This document shows positions 10,614 to 19,395 of a stretch of 64,000 nt of DNA, in pieces. Numbering within the stretch: position 1 is the first letter of the stretch; each line of letters opens with the position of its first letter. Source of the stretch: Saturnia japonica. Taxonomy: Eukaryota > Arthropoda > Insecta > Lepidoptera > Saturniidae. The stretch lies in the NCBI GenBank assembly GCA_033032175.1, contig CM065323.1, positions 62,001 to 126,000 of the forward strand, written 5' to 3'. The position numbers and the translations under genes are program-made. The notes below the pieces were generated by a model. That model was not told where the DNA came from. It worked only from the letters and a program-made list of their open reading frames with translations, and ran no database searches.

Positions 10614-12212
10614 TACTGTCAGGCCTTTGCAGACGATGTCGTCCTGGTTTTCTCTGGGAGTGAGGTCGGGCCCATGCAGGAATTCGCGTGCCGGACCCTG
10701 CAGACCGTGGTGGACTGGGGCGTCGAAAATAAGCTCTCTTTCGCTCCGCTAAAGACAAAAGCGATGGTGCTCACAAGGAGGCTTAAGTTTGACGCCCCAG
10801 TTCTATCTATGGGAGGTGCCCGGTTACCGTTGGAGAAGGAGTTCCGCCTGCTGGGCCTGATTTTGGACAGTAAGCTCACCTTTGAGGCACACGCCGCTGT
10901 TGCCTGTAAAAAGGCCGCAGATATTTACAAGCAGCTGGCGTGTGCAGCTCGGGTGAGCTGGGGCCTAAACCCGGAGATTATCAGGACGATATATAGCGCC
11001 GTCATTGAACCGATAGTTTTGTATGCAGCAAATGTGTGGGGCCTCTCTGCTAGGAAGATCTCTATTAGGAACAGATTAGATTCGCTGCAGAGGGGCTTCG
11101 CACTAAAAATCTGTAGGGCATACAGAACAGTATCATTAACATCGGCATTGGTTCTGGCAGACTTGCTTCCGCTTGACCTCCGCGCCCAAGAGGTGTATAG
11201 ACTTTACCGTGCAAAGAAAGGAGTAGGACTGGACGAGATTGTGGCCGACCGTGTGTTGGAGCGGCCAGTAAGCTTCGCCGACTATCCGCATCCAGTGCAT
11301 TGTGTTGGTGAAGCGTACGAGAGCCTGGAAGTCCTCCCTGAGTCCGGCGGCTCCGGGATCTTCACCGACGGCAGTAAGATCGACGGTGGAGTGGGAGCCG
11401 CTGTGACTTGGTTCAAGGAAGGACGTGAGACCAGGTTCTCCACGTTTCGCCTAGAGTCCTTCTGCTCTGTTTTTCAAGCCGAGTTGTTTGCGTTGCACAG
11501 GGCGGTACAGATGGTCCATAAGGCTGGTGACGGGGAGGTCAGTATTTACAGTGACTCTAAGTCGTCGCTGGAGATGCTGGCAAACCCAGTCCCGCCTCAC
11601 CGTCTGGCTCTCGCGACGCAGACGGAAATTCGTGCGATAAGAGCGGAGGGACGGGTGCTGCACTTGTACTGGGTGCGTGCTCACATCGGCACGGTCGGAA
11701 ACGAACGTGCTGATGTGTTAGCGAAGAGGGCCGCCCACAAGAAGACCGCGGCCGACTACGATCAGTATCCGGTGTCATATGCAAAGAAAATCATACGAGA
11801 GGAGACTGTCCTTAAGTGGCAGGAACGCTACGAGTCCTCAGACACGGGTGAGGTGACGCGGGCCTTCTTCCCCAATGTGGCAGATGCCCATCGGGTGTTG
11901 AGGAAGGTCGATCTGTTACCCGCCCATGTCCAAGCCCTTACGGGCCACGGGGGATTTGCGGCGTACCTGCACCGCTTCAAGATAAAGGATAGTCCCGCGT
12001 GTGAATGCGACCCGGATGCGGCCGAGACAATCTTCCATCTCATTATAGATTGTCCGCGTTTCGGCTCGTCCAGGTTTGACCTTGAGTCCAGGCTAGGTTG
12101 CAGGATAGAGAGGGTCATGCTGCACACCATGATGGTAGATGAGGACATAAGAGGGCATTTCCTGAGATTTATTGAAAAAATCGTAAGAGTCGCAAAAGTA
12201 AGACACAAATAA
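10614..12212 (+). pseudogene. TL2 ORF2 C-terminal part (RT palm end, RNase H, zinc motif)
   Basis: The frame is open from the truncation to the stop at 12210-12212. It begins with the RT catalytic box QAFADDVVLVF. It continues with the thumb region, RLLGLILDSKLTF, then RNase H with all expected acidic positions visible: FTDGSK, FQAELFALHRAV, YSDSKSSLEML and GNERADVLAKRAA. A Cys/His cluster of the form CECDPDAAETIFHLIIDC follows. The sequence is clearly related to TL1, but the two are different copies. It serves as the reference that reveals the one-base loss in TL1. It has no frameshift but lacks the endonuclease and most of the RT, so it is dead. Confidence 0.85.
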
Positions 12213-12795
12213 ATAAATACATGAGCAGACTAAATATTTGGTTGTGACTGGACAGACATTATATAGATTAAGTAATTTGGTATGTTTTCGTTAAAAATAG
12301 TTAAGTGTGTATTAATTGAAATGTTTTGGATTATTGTTTATTGTTTTATTTATACAAATTCTTAGGTTAAAACTTGACATACTATATACATATGTTCTTT
12401 TTAAAATAGTTAGTAAGTTATTGGATTGTCGTATTGTTATATTATTTTAGTTTACTTTTATACAAATTCTTAGGTTAAACTTGACATACATTATACATAT
12501 GTTCTTTTAAAATAGTTAGTAAGTTATTGAATTGGATTATATTATTTTACTTTTATACAAATTATTAGGTTAAGCTTTTCTGTAAACAATGTAATAGACC
12601 TAAGACTTTATAACTAATAAACTAAAAAGAAGTGCTTAGGGAATGTAATGCCTAAGGCATTACATAAAATTGGGACAATTATAGGGTAAATATATAAAAT
12701 GAACTACATTAAACTAAGAAATTTATTCTCTGATTATGTTAGAGGCTCTTTAGGGGGGGGGGGGGGGGGGGGGGGGGTTATTACCCTCCCCATTT
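12213..12795 (+). repeat. TL2 3' UTR with a tandem repeat and a 25-G run
   Basis: A unit of about 95-105 bases beginning TTTATACAAATTCTTAGGTTAA occurs at about 12348-12450 and 12457-12549, with a partial third copy from 12551 to about 12573. At 12753-12777 there is a run of 25 G. The remainder is AT-rich and non-coding. Confidence 0.7.
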
Positions 12796-12817
12796 AAAAA
12801 AAAAAAAAAAAAAAAAA

Positions 12818-12832
12818 CCTAACCTAACCTAA

Positions 12833-12835
<3 letters not shown>
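12818..12835 (+). repeat. Telomeric repeat tract between tail-to-tail elements
   Basis: CCTAACCTAACCTAACC sits between the poly(A) of TL2 (+ strand) and the poly(T) of SL3 (- strand element). The two families meet 3' end to 3' end with three repeat units between them. Confidence 0.92.
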
Positions 12836-12899
<64 letters not shown>

Positions 12900-12901
<2 letters not shown>

Positions 12902-13225
12902 GTGGGGAAATCCTCCATGGATCCGCCTCCCGAGCCGGGCAGCTCGAGAGGGGTATGTCAGACTCTTAGTGACTAAAACCCCACGGTGTTCCTCTTTCAC
13001 CCATTTGGCCGGGGAGTAGGGACAGCTTGCGCATTACTTCTACTCGCCCGACGGGTGTAGGCCCCTCATAAGGGTCCACCTTCAGCGGTCTGAGGGGTCG
13101 AGATGTGTGACACCCTCCGACGAACCTACGAGGGGCGCATCGAACACTGATGCGCCACGCCTCGGGCCTGTGCATTAGCTGCAAGGGCGAAGGACGTGCC
13201 CGCGTCCGACACCCGCAGCCCGTTT
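12900..13225 (-). promoter_or_regulatory. SL3 3' UTR with conserved hairpin
   Basis: Next to the poly(A), the outer arms CGTGGGG (12901-12907) and CCCCACG (12979-12985) are complementary. Inside them lie a CCTCCCGAGC/GCTCGAGAGG stem and a small hairpin, GTCA (12957-12960) and TGAC (12970-12973), around ACTCTTA. The same layout recurs in all the other SART-like 3' UTRs with matched changes. A 3' UTR structure is known to be needed for SART1 mobility. Confidence 0.7.
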
Positions 13226-16200
13226 TTACGGCGGCAGGAGGTCATTCCTGACCCTGCGCCGCCGGGTTCGTCGAACGCGGGAGGGGAGCTCTGACGCCTG
13301 CTCCCTCTCCCTCTCCGCCGCCTCCTTTGCGAGCATGACGTCCTCGCAGAATGAGGCGACGGAGTTCCACCCGCTCTCACTCGCAACCATGGACGATACG
13401 ACGGTCGGGAGTGAGAGATCGGGCCCTATAGCCGCGATGAGGTCGCGGCGTGACGAGTCCCAAGCGGGACAGGCGGCAAGTGTATGCTGCGCGTTATCGA
13501 CCGCGCAGCCACAATGATGGCACCCAGTTGTTGGCTCTCGGCCTATGCGACACAGGTAACTCCCGAAACATCCGTGTCCCGAGAGCACCTGCGTCAGCCG
13601 GAAGGTTAGGGTGCCGTGCCGCCCCCGTACCCATGCCGTCAAATGAGGCCTCACGGCCTCGACGGTCGTCACGCCGGCGCTGGGGTGCTCCAGTCGTCGG
13701 TCCCACTCCGCCATGACCAGGATCTGGTGGAGCTCTGCCCTACGCGCCTCGATCTCACTAGGCGCAGGTCGCATTCCTCTCTCAAACGCCTCGCCCCGCC
13801 ACCTGTAGAGCGACGCGAGGGCTTTCGCCTCCAGATCCCATGGCGGAGATCCGGCCAGTAGGGAGGCCGCCTCGAAGGAGATCGTGCGATATCCCCGGGC
13901 TGCTCTGACGGCCATCGCTCTCTGTGGTTTGCGCAGAGCGGTGATATTACGGGCCGCCAGGTTCTCAGCCCACACCGGGGCCCCGTAAAGGGCCATGGAC
14001 CGCACGACCCCCATGTAGAGCTTTCGGCAAGCGGAATTTGGACCCCCCCGGTTGGGCAACAGCCGCGCTAACGCGGCCGCAGCGCCCATAAGACGGGGGG
14101 TCAGCTGCCTGAAGTGCTCTACAAAGTCCCATCGGCTATCCAGAACGAGTCCAAGATATTTCATATTGGACTGGATGCCGATTGGGACGCCTCCCACGAT
14201 GATCTGGGACCCTCTCGGTGGCGCATTCCGAGGCCCATGGAAACACAGAGCCTCAGATTTTTGCAGCGCCACATTTAGTCCCAGACGCCGGATCCGACCG
14301 ACGACGTGTGCCACCCCAGCGGTTGCCAATATCGCGGCTTCGCGGTGCGACTTAGCTCTCGACGTGACCAGTGTGTCGTCGGCATAACACACGACACTGA
14401 GGCCACGGAGGAGCGCACCGCGCAACACCCAGTCGTATCCGATGTTCCAGAGAAGAGGGCCCAAAACTGACCCCTGGGGAACACCGGATACGACGTCTCG
14501 CCGACACATTCCACTCCGACCCGGGAAGACTACATACCTCTCGGAGAGGTACGCCCCGACTATGCGGCGGAGGTAGGACGGCACTCCGTGAAATCGGAGC
14601 GCCTCTCTAATTGTGGCCCAGGGCAAGGTGTTAAAGGCATTTGCGATGTCTAAAGACACCGCTATCACCACCTCGCCCCGAGCAATGGCCTCCTCCGCCA
14701 GACTCCTCACTTGCGCTATCGCGTCAATCGTGGAGCGCCCTCTGCGGAAACCGAACTGGTTCGCCGCCAAATCCGGCCCCACGTGCGTTAAATGGCCGAC
14801 GAGGCGGTTTGCAATCACTCTCTCGAAGAGTTTGCCCACATCGTCGAGCAGCACAATGGGGCGGTACGCAGACGGCGAGTCCGCCGGGCGCCCCGGCTTT
14901 TGGAGCAGGACTAGACGGCCGGTTTTCCACTTCGACGGAAACCGGCCCTGCTCCAGACACGCGCTCAGGAGTCCCAATAGTCGGGGCTCGAGGACCTCTT
15001 GGGCCAGGACCCACGCTCGACCAGGCAGGCCGTCGGGCCCTGGGGCGGTGTTTTTGGCCGCGAGGCGTTTTACCGCCGCCCTCAATTCTTCCCGGGTCAC
15101 GTCGGGCACTTCGTCTCGGTCCACGTAGGGCTCGGCCGCGGGCGGAGCCATGTGGGGAGGTGAAAACTCCTCCCTGGAGGGAAACAGAGCGCTCACCACC
15201 TCCTCGAGGAACTCTAACTGGAGACTCTGGGTTACCGGTGGGGCCCATTGGCGAAGTTTGCCGCGTACCATCCTGTACGGGCGGCCCCACGGATCCCGAT
15301 TGAGCGTCTCCAGGAATTCCTCTCTGGCCAGAGCTTTTGCGCGCTCAATGGCCCGTCGGAGGGTGAGCTTAGCTGCTCTGTAACCCTCATGCAGCTCCGC
15401 CTCTCCGGGGCTTGCGACCTGCGAATGACGTCGTCTGCGCCTTATCCTGGTGTACTGGCGGCGCGCTGCTACGCAAAGTGCGCGCAGCTGCGCGATTTCA
15501 GCGTTCCACCAGTACACCTGGCGCTTAGCTGGACGACGCCCAACTCTCGGCATCGCCGCGTCACACATTTGCGACACGGCGGCTCTCAGTCGCTCCGCCC
15601 CATCTTCGACATCGGCAGGCCTCTCGGGTGTTCCATCCATCACCCAGGCTTGCACGATGGCGGCCTCGAGGAACACCTCGCGATCGAGGCGTCCCAGAGC
15701 CCAACGTGGACTTTCCTCCTCAGGGCCTCTCGGGACTGGTCGTCCCGAGGTCTGGGCGGACACTTCGAACTGTATGTAAAGATGGTCCGAAAGTGTCTCT
15801 ACCCCCTCCAGGACTCTCCAGTCCCGAACACGGCGTGCTATTGCAGGGCTTGCGAACGATATGTCCACTATGGATTCGCCCTGCGGTCGCACGCACGTGT
15901 TTATAGAGCCCCTGTTAAGGACGAGTAGGCCTGATGTTATGGCCCACTCTTCCAGCACCTCACCCCTAGCGTCCGTGGACGGGGAACCCCAAGCCGTAGA
16001 TTTGGCGTTGAAGTCCCCTAGGACTAGAATGGGGTAAGGGTGGCTGCCCGAGACGACAGTGCCCAACTCTACCAAGAAAGCCTCAAATTCGGCGAGACTC
16101 CACCGAGGAGGTGCATACACCCCCACCACCACAACGTCGCCGAGACGCGCCGCCACGTATCCCTGGCCCTCCTTGATGTTAGTGAAGGGCGGGGAGCCGG

Positions 16201-16384
16201 CGGCGGGCTGGGAAATGATGGCCACCGAGCTATCTCGATTACCCGCCCAGTTATCTCGGGGCGGCACGAAGTATGGCTCGGCTATCACGGCGACGTTGAT
16301 TGACCACTGTGCCATGCTTTGGACTAGCAGGTCCTGCGCACTGGCACAGTGGTTTAGATTCGCTTGGAGGAGACGGATGGCCAT
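13226..16384 (-). CDS. SL3 ORF2: endonuclease and reverse transcriptase
   Basis: This is an intact 1,052-codon ORF2. Endonuclease (1-225): QANLNHCASAQDLLVQSM, AEPYFVP, VLGDFNAKSTAWGSP, LSDHLYIQFEV. RT: NTAPGPDGLPGRAW, AYRPIVLLDDVGKLFERV, QFGFRRGRSTIDAI, VSLDIANAFNTLPW, GVPQGSVLGPLLWNIGYDW, CYADDTLV near residue 666, then YLGLVLDSRW. C-terminal zinc motif CHHCGCAVDNAQHTLAAC near 955. There is no RNase H domain, unlike TL1 and TL2, as is usual for R1-type elements. ATG lies in TAGTAATGG: the ORF1 stop TAG is followed in frame by TAA, which overlaps the ORF2 ATG, consistent with coupled translation. The product should act in the nucleus at TTAGG repeats. Confidence 0.92.
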   Translation of the reverse strand: MAIRLLQANLNHCASAQDLLVQSMAQWSINVAVIAEPYFVPPRDNWAGNRDSSVAIISQPAAGSPPFTNIKEGQGYVAARLGDVVVVGVYAPPRWSLAEFEAFLVELGTVVSGSHPYPILVLGDFNAKSTAWGSPSTDARGEVLEEWAITSGLLVLNRGSINTCVRPQGESIVDISFASPAIARRVRDWRVLEGVETLSDHLYIQFEVSAQTSGRPVPRGPEEESPRWALGRLDREVFLEAAIVQAWVMDGTPERPADVEDGAERLRAAVSQMCDAAMPRVGRRPAKRQVYWWNAEIAQLRALCVAARRQYTRIRRRRRHSQVASPGEAELHEGYRAAKLTLRRAIERAKALAREEFLETLNRDPWGRPYRMVRGKLRQWAPPVTQSLQLEFLEEVVSALFPSREEFSPPHMAPPAAEPYVDRDEVPDVTREELRAAVKRLAAKNTAPGPDGLPGRAWVLAQEVLEPRLLGLLSACLEQGRFPSKWKTGRLVLLQKPGRPADSPSAYRPIVLLDDVGKLFERVIANRLVGHLTHVGPDLAANQFGFRRGRSTIDAIAQVRSLAEEAIARGEVVIAVSLDIANAFNTLPWATIREALRFHGVPSYLRRIVGAYLSERYVVFPGRSGMCRRDVVSGVPQGSVLGPLLWNIGYDWVLRGALLRGLSVVCYADDTLVTSRAKSHREAAILATAGVAHVVGRIRRLGLNVALQKSEALCFHGPRNAPPRGSQIIVGGVPIGIQSNMKYLGLVLDSRWDFVEHFRQLTPRLMGAAAALARLLPNRGGPNSACRKLYMGVVRSMALYGAPVWAENLAARNITALRKPQRAMAVRAARGYRTISFEAASLLAGSPPWDLEAKALASLYRWRGEAFERGMRPAPSEIEARRAELHQILVMAEWDRRLEHPSAGVTTVEAVRPHLTAWVRGRHGTLTFRLTQVLSGHGCFGSYLCRIGREPTTGCHHCGCAVDNAQHTLAACPAWDSSRRDLIAAIGPDLSLPTVVSSMVASESGWNSVASFCEDVMLAKEAAEREREQASELPSRVRRTRRRRVRNDLLPP

Positions 16385-16386
16385 TA

Positions 16387-18561
16387 CTAATTGACTTCAT
16401 CCATCTCCTCCGTTTGGTTCGTCGACGGCGCTACCGGAGCAGCCGACGAGGCAAGGGGCTGTGCAGGGTATTTTCCCTTCTTCCCCCTCCTTCTCTTCTT
16501 GGGTGGCGACGACGCAACGCATGTCTTGCCGCCCACCCGGTGCCCAGCTGGTTTACCCGCACCTGCACATATTAAGCAATGCGGGTCCACTGTGCAGGCT
16601 GCCGCCTTATGGCCGGGTTGACTGCAGCGATAGCAGAGTGCACTGCAGTCAACTTCTGATGAGCATTTTGCCCCCAGATGACCGGCCTGAAGGCAACGGA
16701 AACACCTCTGTGAGCGGGGCTGCAAGACTTTTACTCGCGCCGACACCCAACCTACCAATAGCTTACGGCCGTCGCCGAGTTTTTTGGCCACCGTCACTGG
16801 GCACGAAACCACGGCCGTTCCAGCCCCATTAAAGCTGGGGCGTGGATCAGTGGCCTTAACGTGCTCTGGGGGGCATTCCCCAGCACGTGCAATGGCGGCA
16901 ATCAGCTTCTCTGCTGTAACGGAGTCATCCAGCCCCGAAATGCGCACGTCTGCACACCTCATAGGCCTGGACACCCGAATATCCTCTGCTGGAAAGGACG
17001 CCCTAATTTTTTCTGCAAGGGCGTCTGCTTGCGGACCACTGGTGGCACCTGGAACCTCTAAGAGGGCAGCCCCTGTTGCCGCCCTTCTATAGTTGACGCC
17101 CTCAATGCCTAGAGCGCCAAGGTCGGCTTGCTCCCATGTTTTCGTTAGCACCTCCCTGTAGGTGATGCCCCTCTTCGCAGCCTCAGGTTGCAGTGTTATA
17201 ACCACCGCAGTGGATTTGGAGGTGCGAAGTTTGGGGGCTCTGTTCCTTTTTGGAGGTGCTACTTTAGCCGCCTTTTTCACCTTTTTCTTCGGGGCCTTAC
17301 CCCCCTTGCCTACTAACACCCACTCCCCTTGAGTGGGTTTAGGAGTGGCCACCTTCTCGCTGTAGGAAGGACGAGGGGCGGGTGTAGTTGTCGACTTAGG
17401 ATCGGCGTTCCCTGCTTTTTGACTGCCCTTCTTCTTGGCTGCTTGCCGGGATTCAGGCTGCCGCGGAGGACCACTTTTAGGTGCTCCCGTTTTCGCAGTC
17501 TGCGCAGCCTTTCTATCCGCCGCCAAAGGAGGGCGGAGTTGTCTTTCTGGGAGGAGCCTATCCTCCAAGGCCTCGAAGCGAGCACTCATTATATTGAGTA
17601 TGCGCTCGAACTTCTGCTCAATGTCAGAATTCTCGCTCCGAGGCCTCCCTGGCAACGGCGGAAACTCCTCCCTCCTCCGTGGAGCTGGAGAAGTTGAAGG
17701 GTCCAGTGCTGTCTCTGTCGCTGTGACTAGAGGGACTTCAGCTCCTGGCGATGGCTGGCGGACCTTATTCAGGTCTGCTCTCATTAACGTGAGCTCCTTA
17801 CGAAGCTCTGCCAGTTCTTCCGCTTGTCTGGTGTTCGTCTCCTCTAGCCTTGCGTACGCTGCTTGGACCCTCGCCAACTCCTCGGTGGTGGTCCGACTGC
17901 GGTATTGTTCCACTGCCTCCTTAATGGACACAGCCGCATCCTTGAGGGCCTTCTGGAAAGTGCCCTTTAGGTTCGCCGATTTTTTGGCGACCTTGAGGAT
18001 CACCTCCACGTCGCCCAGCACCCTTTCACTTAATTGGGAGGAAAGCTCTTCCTCCGGTGCAGAGGCAATCTCTTTAGCGGACCTGTTGTATCGTGCCCGC
18101 GATGCCTCCTCTGCCAACTCTTCTTCAGCTGTTAGGCGAAGCAACTCCTCTTTCTTCCGGATGTAATCCTCCTTCACTTTGGCCAATCCGATATACTCCC
18201 CGGTAGTCGGGGGCCGCCCCCTACCCTTTTTGGGGGTAGGATCTGACGTCTGGGTCTGGTCAGCACCTTCGACCTTCCTTTTCCGCCAGAAGGCACCTGA
18301 CGGAGCGTCCTCAGCGCCAGACATAGGGTTCTCAGATGACCCTACCGTCACCATAGAAGCCTCACTTGACTCGCTACACACCGACAATCTGTCTAGTGAA
18401 GGGTCCCTTACGATAGCCACAACGGGATTGAATTCACCTTCGCGACCATCGACTATTCTCTCCTCACACGTAACTCCACTAGTGGAGCCACCGTCCTCGT
18501 TCTTCTTAAAACTAGGTATATTTACAATATTTACAGAGGTTTTTTTAAAAGGTTTGCTCAT
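16387..18561 (-). CDS. SL3 ORF1 (gag-like; RGRP motif, coiled coil, three CCHC)
   Basis: 724 codons from ATG 18561-18559; the frame is open further upstream but without an ATG. N-terminal Ser/Asp-rich region; an AT-hook-like core in PKKGRGRPPTTGEY near residue 114; charged helices; NLKGTFQKALKDAA; a coiled coil (RVQAAYARLEETNTRQAEEL); PPLAADRKA; GEWVLVGKGG before a basic tract; an alpha-beta region starting STAVVITLQPEA; and VRISGLDDSVT. Three zinc knuckles lie near 615-675, the first CFRCLQAGHLGAKC. ORF1 of SART1 is known to form particles and to direct telomere localisation. The same role is inferred here. Confidence 0.9.
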   Translation of the reverse strand: MSKPFKKTSVNIVNIPSFKKNEDGGSTSGVTCEERIVDGREGEFNPVVAIVRDPSLDRLSVCSESSEASMVTVGSSENPMSGAEDAPSGAFWRKRKVEGADQTQTSDPTPKKGRGRPPTTGEYIGLAKVKEDYIRKKEELLRLTAEEELAEEASRARYNRSAKEIASAPEEELSSQLSERVLGDVEVILKVAKKSANLKGTFQKALKDAAVSIKEAVEQYRSRTTTEELARVQAAYARLEETNTRQAEELAELRKELTLMRADLNKVRQPSPGAEVPLVTATETALDPSTSPAPRRREEFPPLPGRPRSENSDIEQKFERILNIMSARFEALEDRLLPERQLRPPLAADRKAAQTAKTGAPKSGPPRQPESRQAAKKKGSQKAGNADPKSTTTPAPRPSYSEKVATPKPTQGEWVLVGKGGKAPKKKVKKAAKVAPPKRNRAPKLRTSKSTAVVITLQPEAAKRGITYREVLTKTWEQADLGALGIEGVNYRRAATGAALLEVPGATSGPQADALAEKIRASFPAEDIRVSRPMRCADVRISGLDDSVTAEKLIAAIARAGECPPEHVKATDPRPSFNGAGTAVVSCPVTVAKKLGDGRKLLVGWVSARVKVLQPRSQRCFRCLQAGHLGAKCSSEVDCSALCYRCSQPGHKAAACTVDPHCLICAGAGKPAGHRVGGKTCVASSPPKKRRRGKKGKYPAQPLASSAAPVAPSTNQTEEMDEVN

Positions 18562-18973
18562 TTTTGTTCCCACGAATGTGGGGGAAGTAACAGTCCACCC
18601 AGGCAGTGCCCCCTGTGCCTGGGTAAGCCTAGCGTAACCCGTCAAGAGAGTCGGCCGGTTCTCTGACGGGGGTCGCACTCGTGACTGGTCTCCCACCAGC
18701 CACGCATCCCCTCGCGGTGCGCCGCCGCTTGGGATTAGGGTAATTTTTTATAGAGGTTTTCTTCCTCGCGGTCCGGGCGGTGAAGCCAAGACCCTCGGTC
18801 CCATACGAAGCCGCGAGACGTGACCACGACACTCCGATGGGATTACGAGATCGTCAGCAACAAGCCGAACAAGTTGCCCAACCTGCCCGCCCGACGTCAG
18901 TGTGAATGCACGCCGAGCCCGCCAACGCGCCACGTCTTCGAACCCTATAAAGAGCAGTAAACGTCGCCCCCCC
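18562..18973 (-). promoter_or_regulatory. SL3 5' UTR downstream of the ribozyme
   Basis: About 410 bases are conserved with SL2, SL4 and SL5. The block just upstream of ORF1 includes CCCAGG...CCTGGG and CCCGTCA...TGACGGG inverted repeats. In SL3 and SL5 it also reads as an open frame joined to ORF1, but in SL2 it is out of frame, so I treat it as a structured leader. Confidence 0.55.
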
Positions 18974-19051
18974 GTCAGGTATTAGCCGTCGGCCGAGAAG
19001 CGGCCGCCGTTGCCCGGGATGCACCACGCGGAGGTTCCTGACTCGCACCCC
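18974..19051 (-). ncRNA. HDV-like self-cleaving ribozyme at the SL3 5' end
   Basis: On the - strand from 19051: P1 GGGGUGC (19051-19045) pairs with GCAUCCC (19022-19016). P2 GUCAGG (19042-19037) pairs with CCUGAC (18979-18974). P3 ACC/GGU closes loop UCCGCGU. Next come GGGCAAC (19015-19009), with GG available for P1.1, a GGCCG-CUUCU-CGGCC P4 hairpin, and CUAAUA supplying the candidate catalytic C. Order and motifs match the nested double pseudoknot of HDV ribozymes. Predicted cleavage falls exactly at the telomere junction. Such ribozymes are known at the 5' ends of R2, RTE and L1Tc. The fold was read by eye and activity is inferred. Confidence 0.8.
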
Positions 19052-19060
19052 AACCTAACC
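19052..19060 (+). repeat. Telomeric repeat tract between SL3 and GO1
   Basis: AACCTAACC separates the SL3 5' end from the poly(T) of GO1 (19061-19086). Confidence 0.9.
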
Positions 19061-19086
19061 TTTTTTTTTTTTTTTTTTTTTTTTTT

Positions 19087-19395
19087 AACGTGGAGAAACC
19101 CGTCATGGGTACACACCCGCCCGGGGGGACGAGTGGTTATGTGAGACTCCTACTCACTAAAACTCCACGGTGTACCATCGGCCGCCATAGTGGGACGCGC
19201 GGGCACTGCGGATGCAATCTGCCGCGACGCCCCGGCGGCCGGCCCCAGTCGGGCCCCGGCGCTAAAGAGAGACAGTCTGGTACAACCCCAACTGTCTCCC
19301 AGACGGCTGAGCCAGTGCAATGGGAAGACGGGCCCCCCGACCCGTCTCCCCTTGGTTCAGCAATGGTGACGGAAGGAGGCGAAAAACACTCCCTC
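19087..19395 (-). promoter_or_regulatory. GO1 3' UTR
   Basis: Homologous along its length to the 3' UTRs at 37182-37491 (GO2) and 35960-36237 (SL7). Outer arms CGTGGAG (19089-19095) and CTCCACG (19163-19169); hairpin GTGAG (19141-19145) and CTCAC (19153-19157) around ACTCCTA. Sharing the 3' UTR with an ORF2-bearing subfamily suggests it can recruit that enzyme in trans. Confidence 0.75.

Larger units (their letters stand above)
10613..12817 (+). mobile_element. TL2: 5'-truncated TRAS-like retrotransposon
   Basis: The 5' end is cut inside the RT domain, just before the FADD box, directly against a telomere repeat, as expected of incomplete target-primed reverse transcription. The 3' end is complete: a long AT-rich 3' UTR, poly(A) at 12796-12817, then CCTAACCTAACCTAACC. 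Confidence 0.85.
12836..19051 (-). mobile_element. SL3: full-length SART-like telomere-specific retrotransposon
   Basis: About 6.2 kb on the - strand: 5' ribozyme-like end at 19051, 5' UTR, ORF1, ORF2, 3' UTR, and a long poly(A) (T-run 12836-12899). Both flanks are telomere repeats (AACCTAACC on the 5' side, three units on the 3' side). Both reading frames are open, which makes it the best candidate for an autonomous copy in the window. Poly(A) followed by GGTTA repeats is the SART orientation. Confidence 0.88.
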
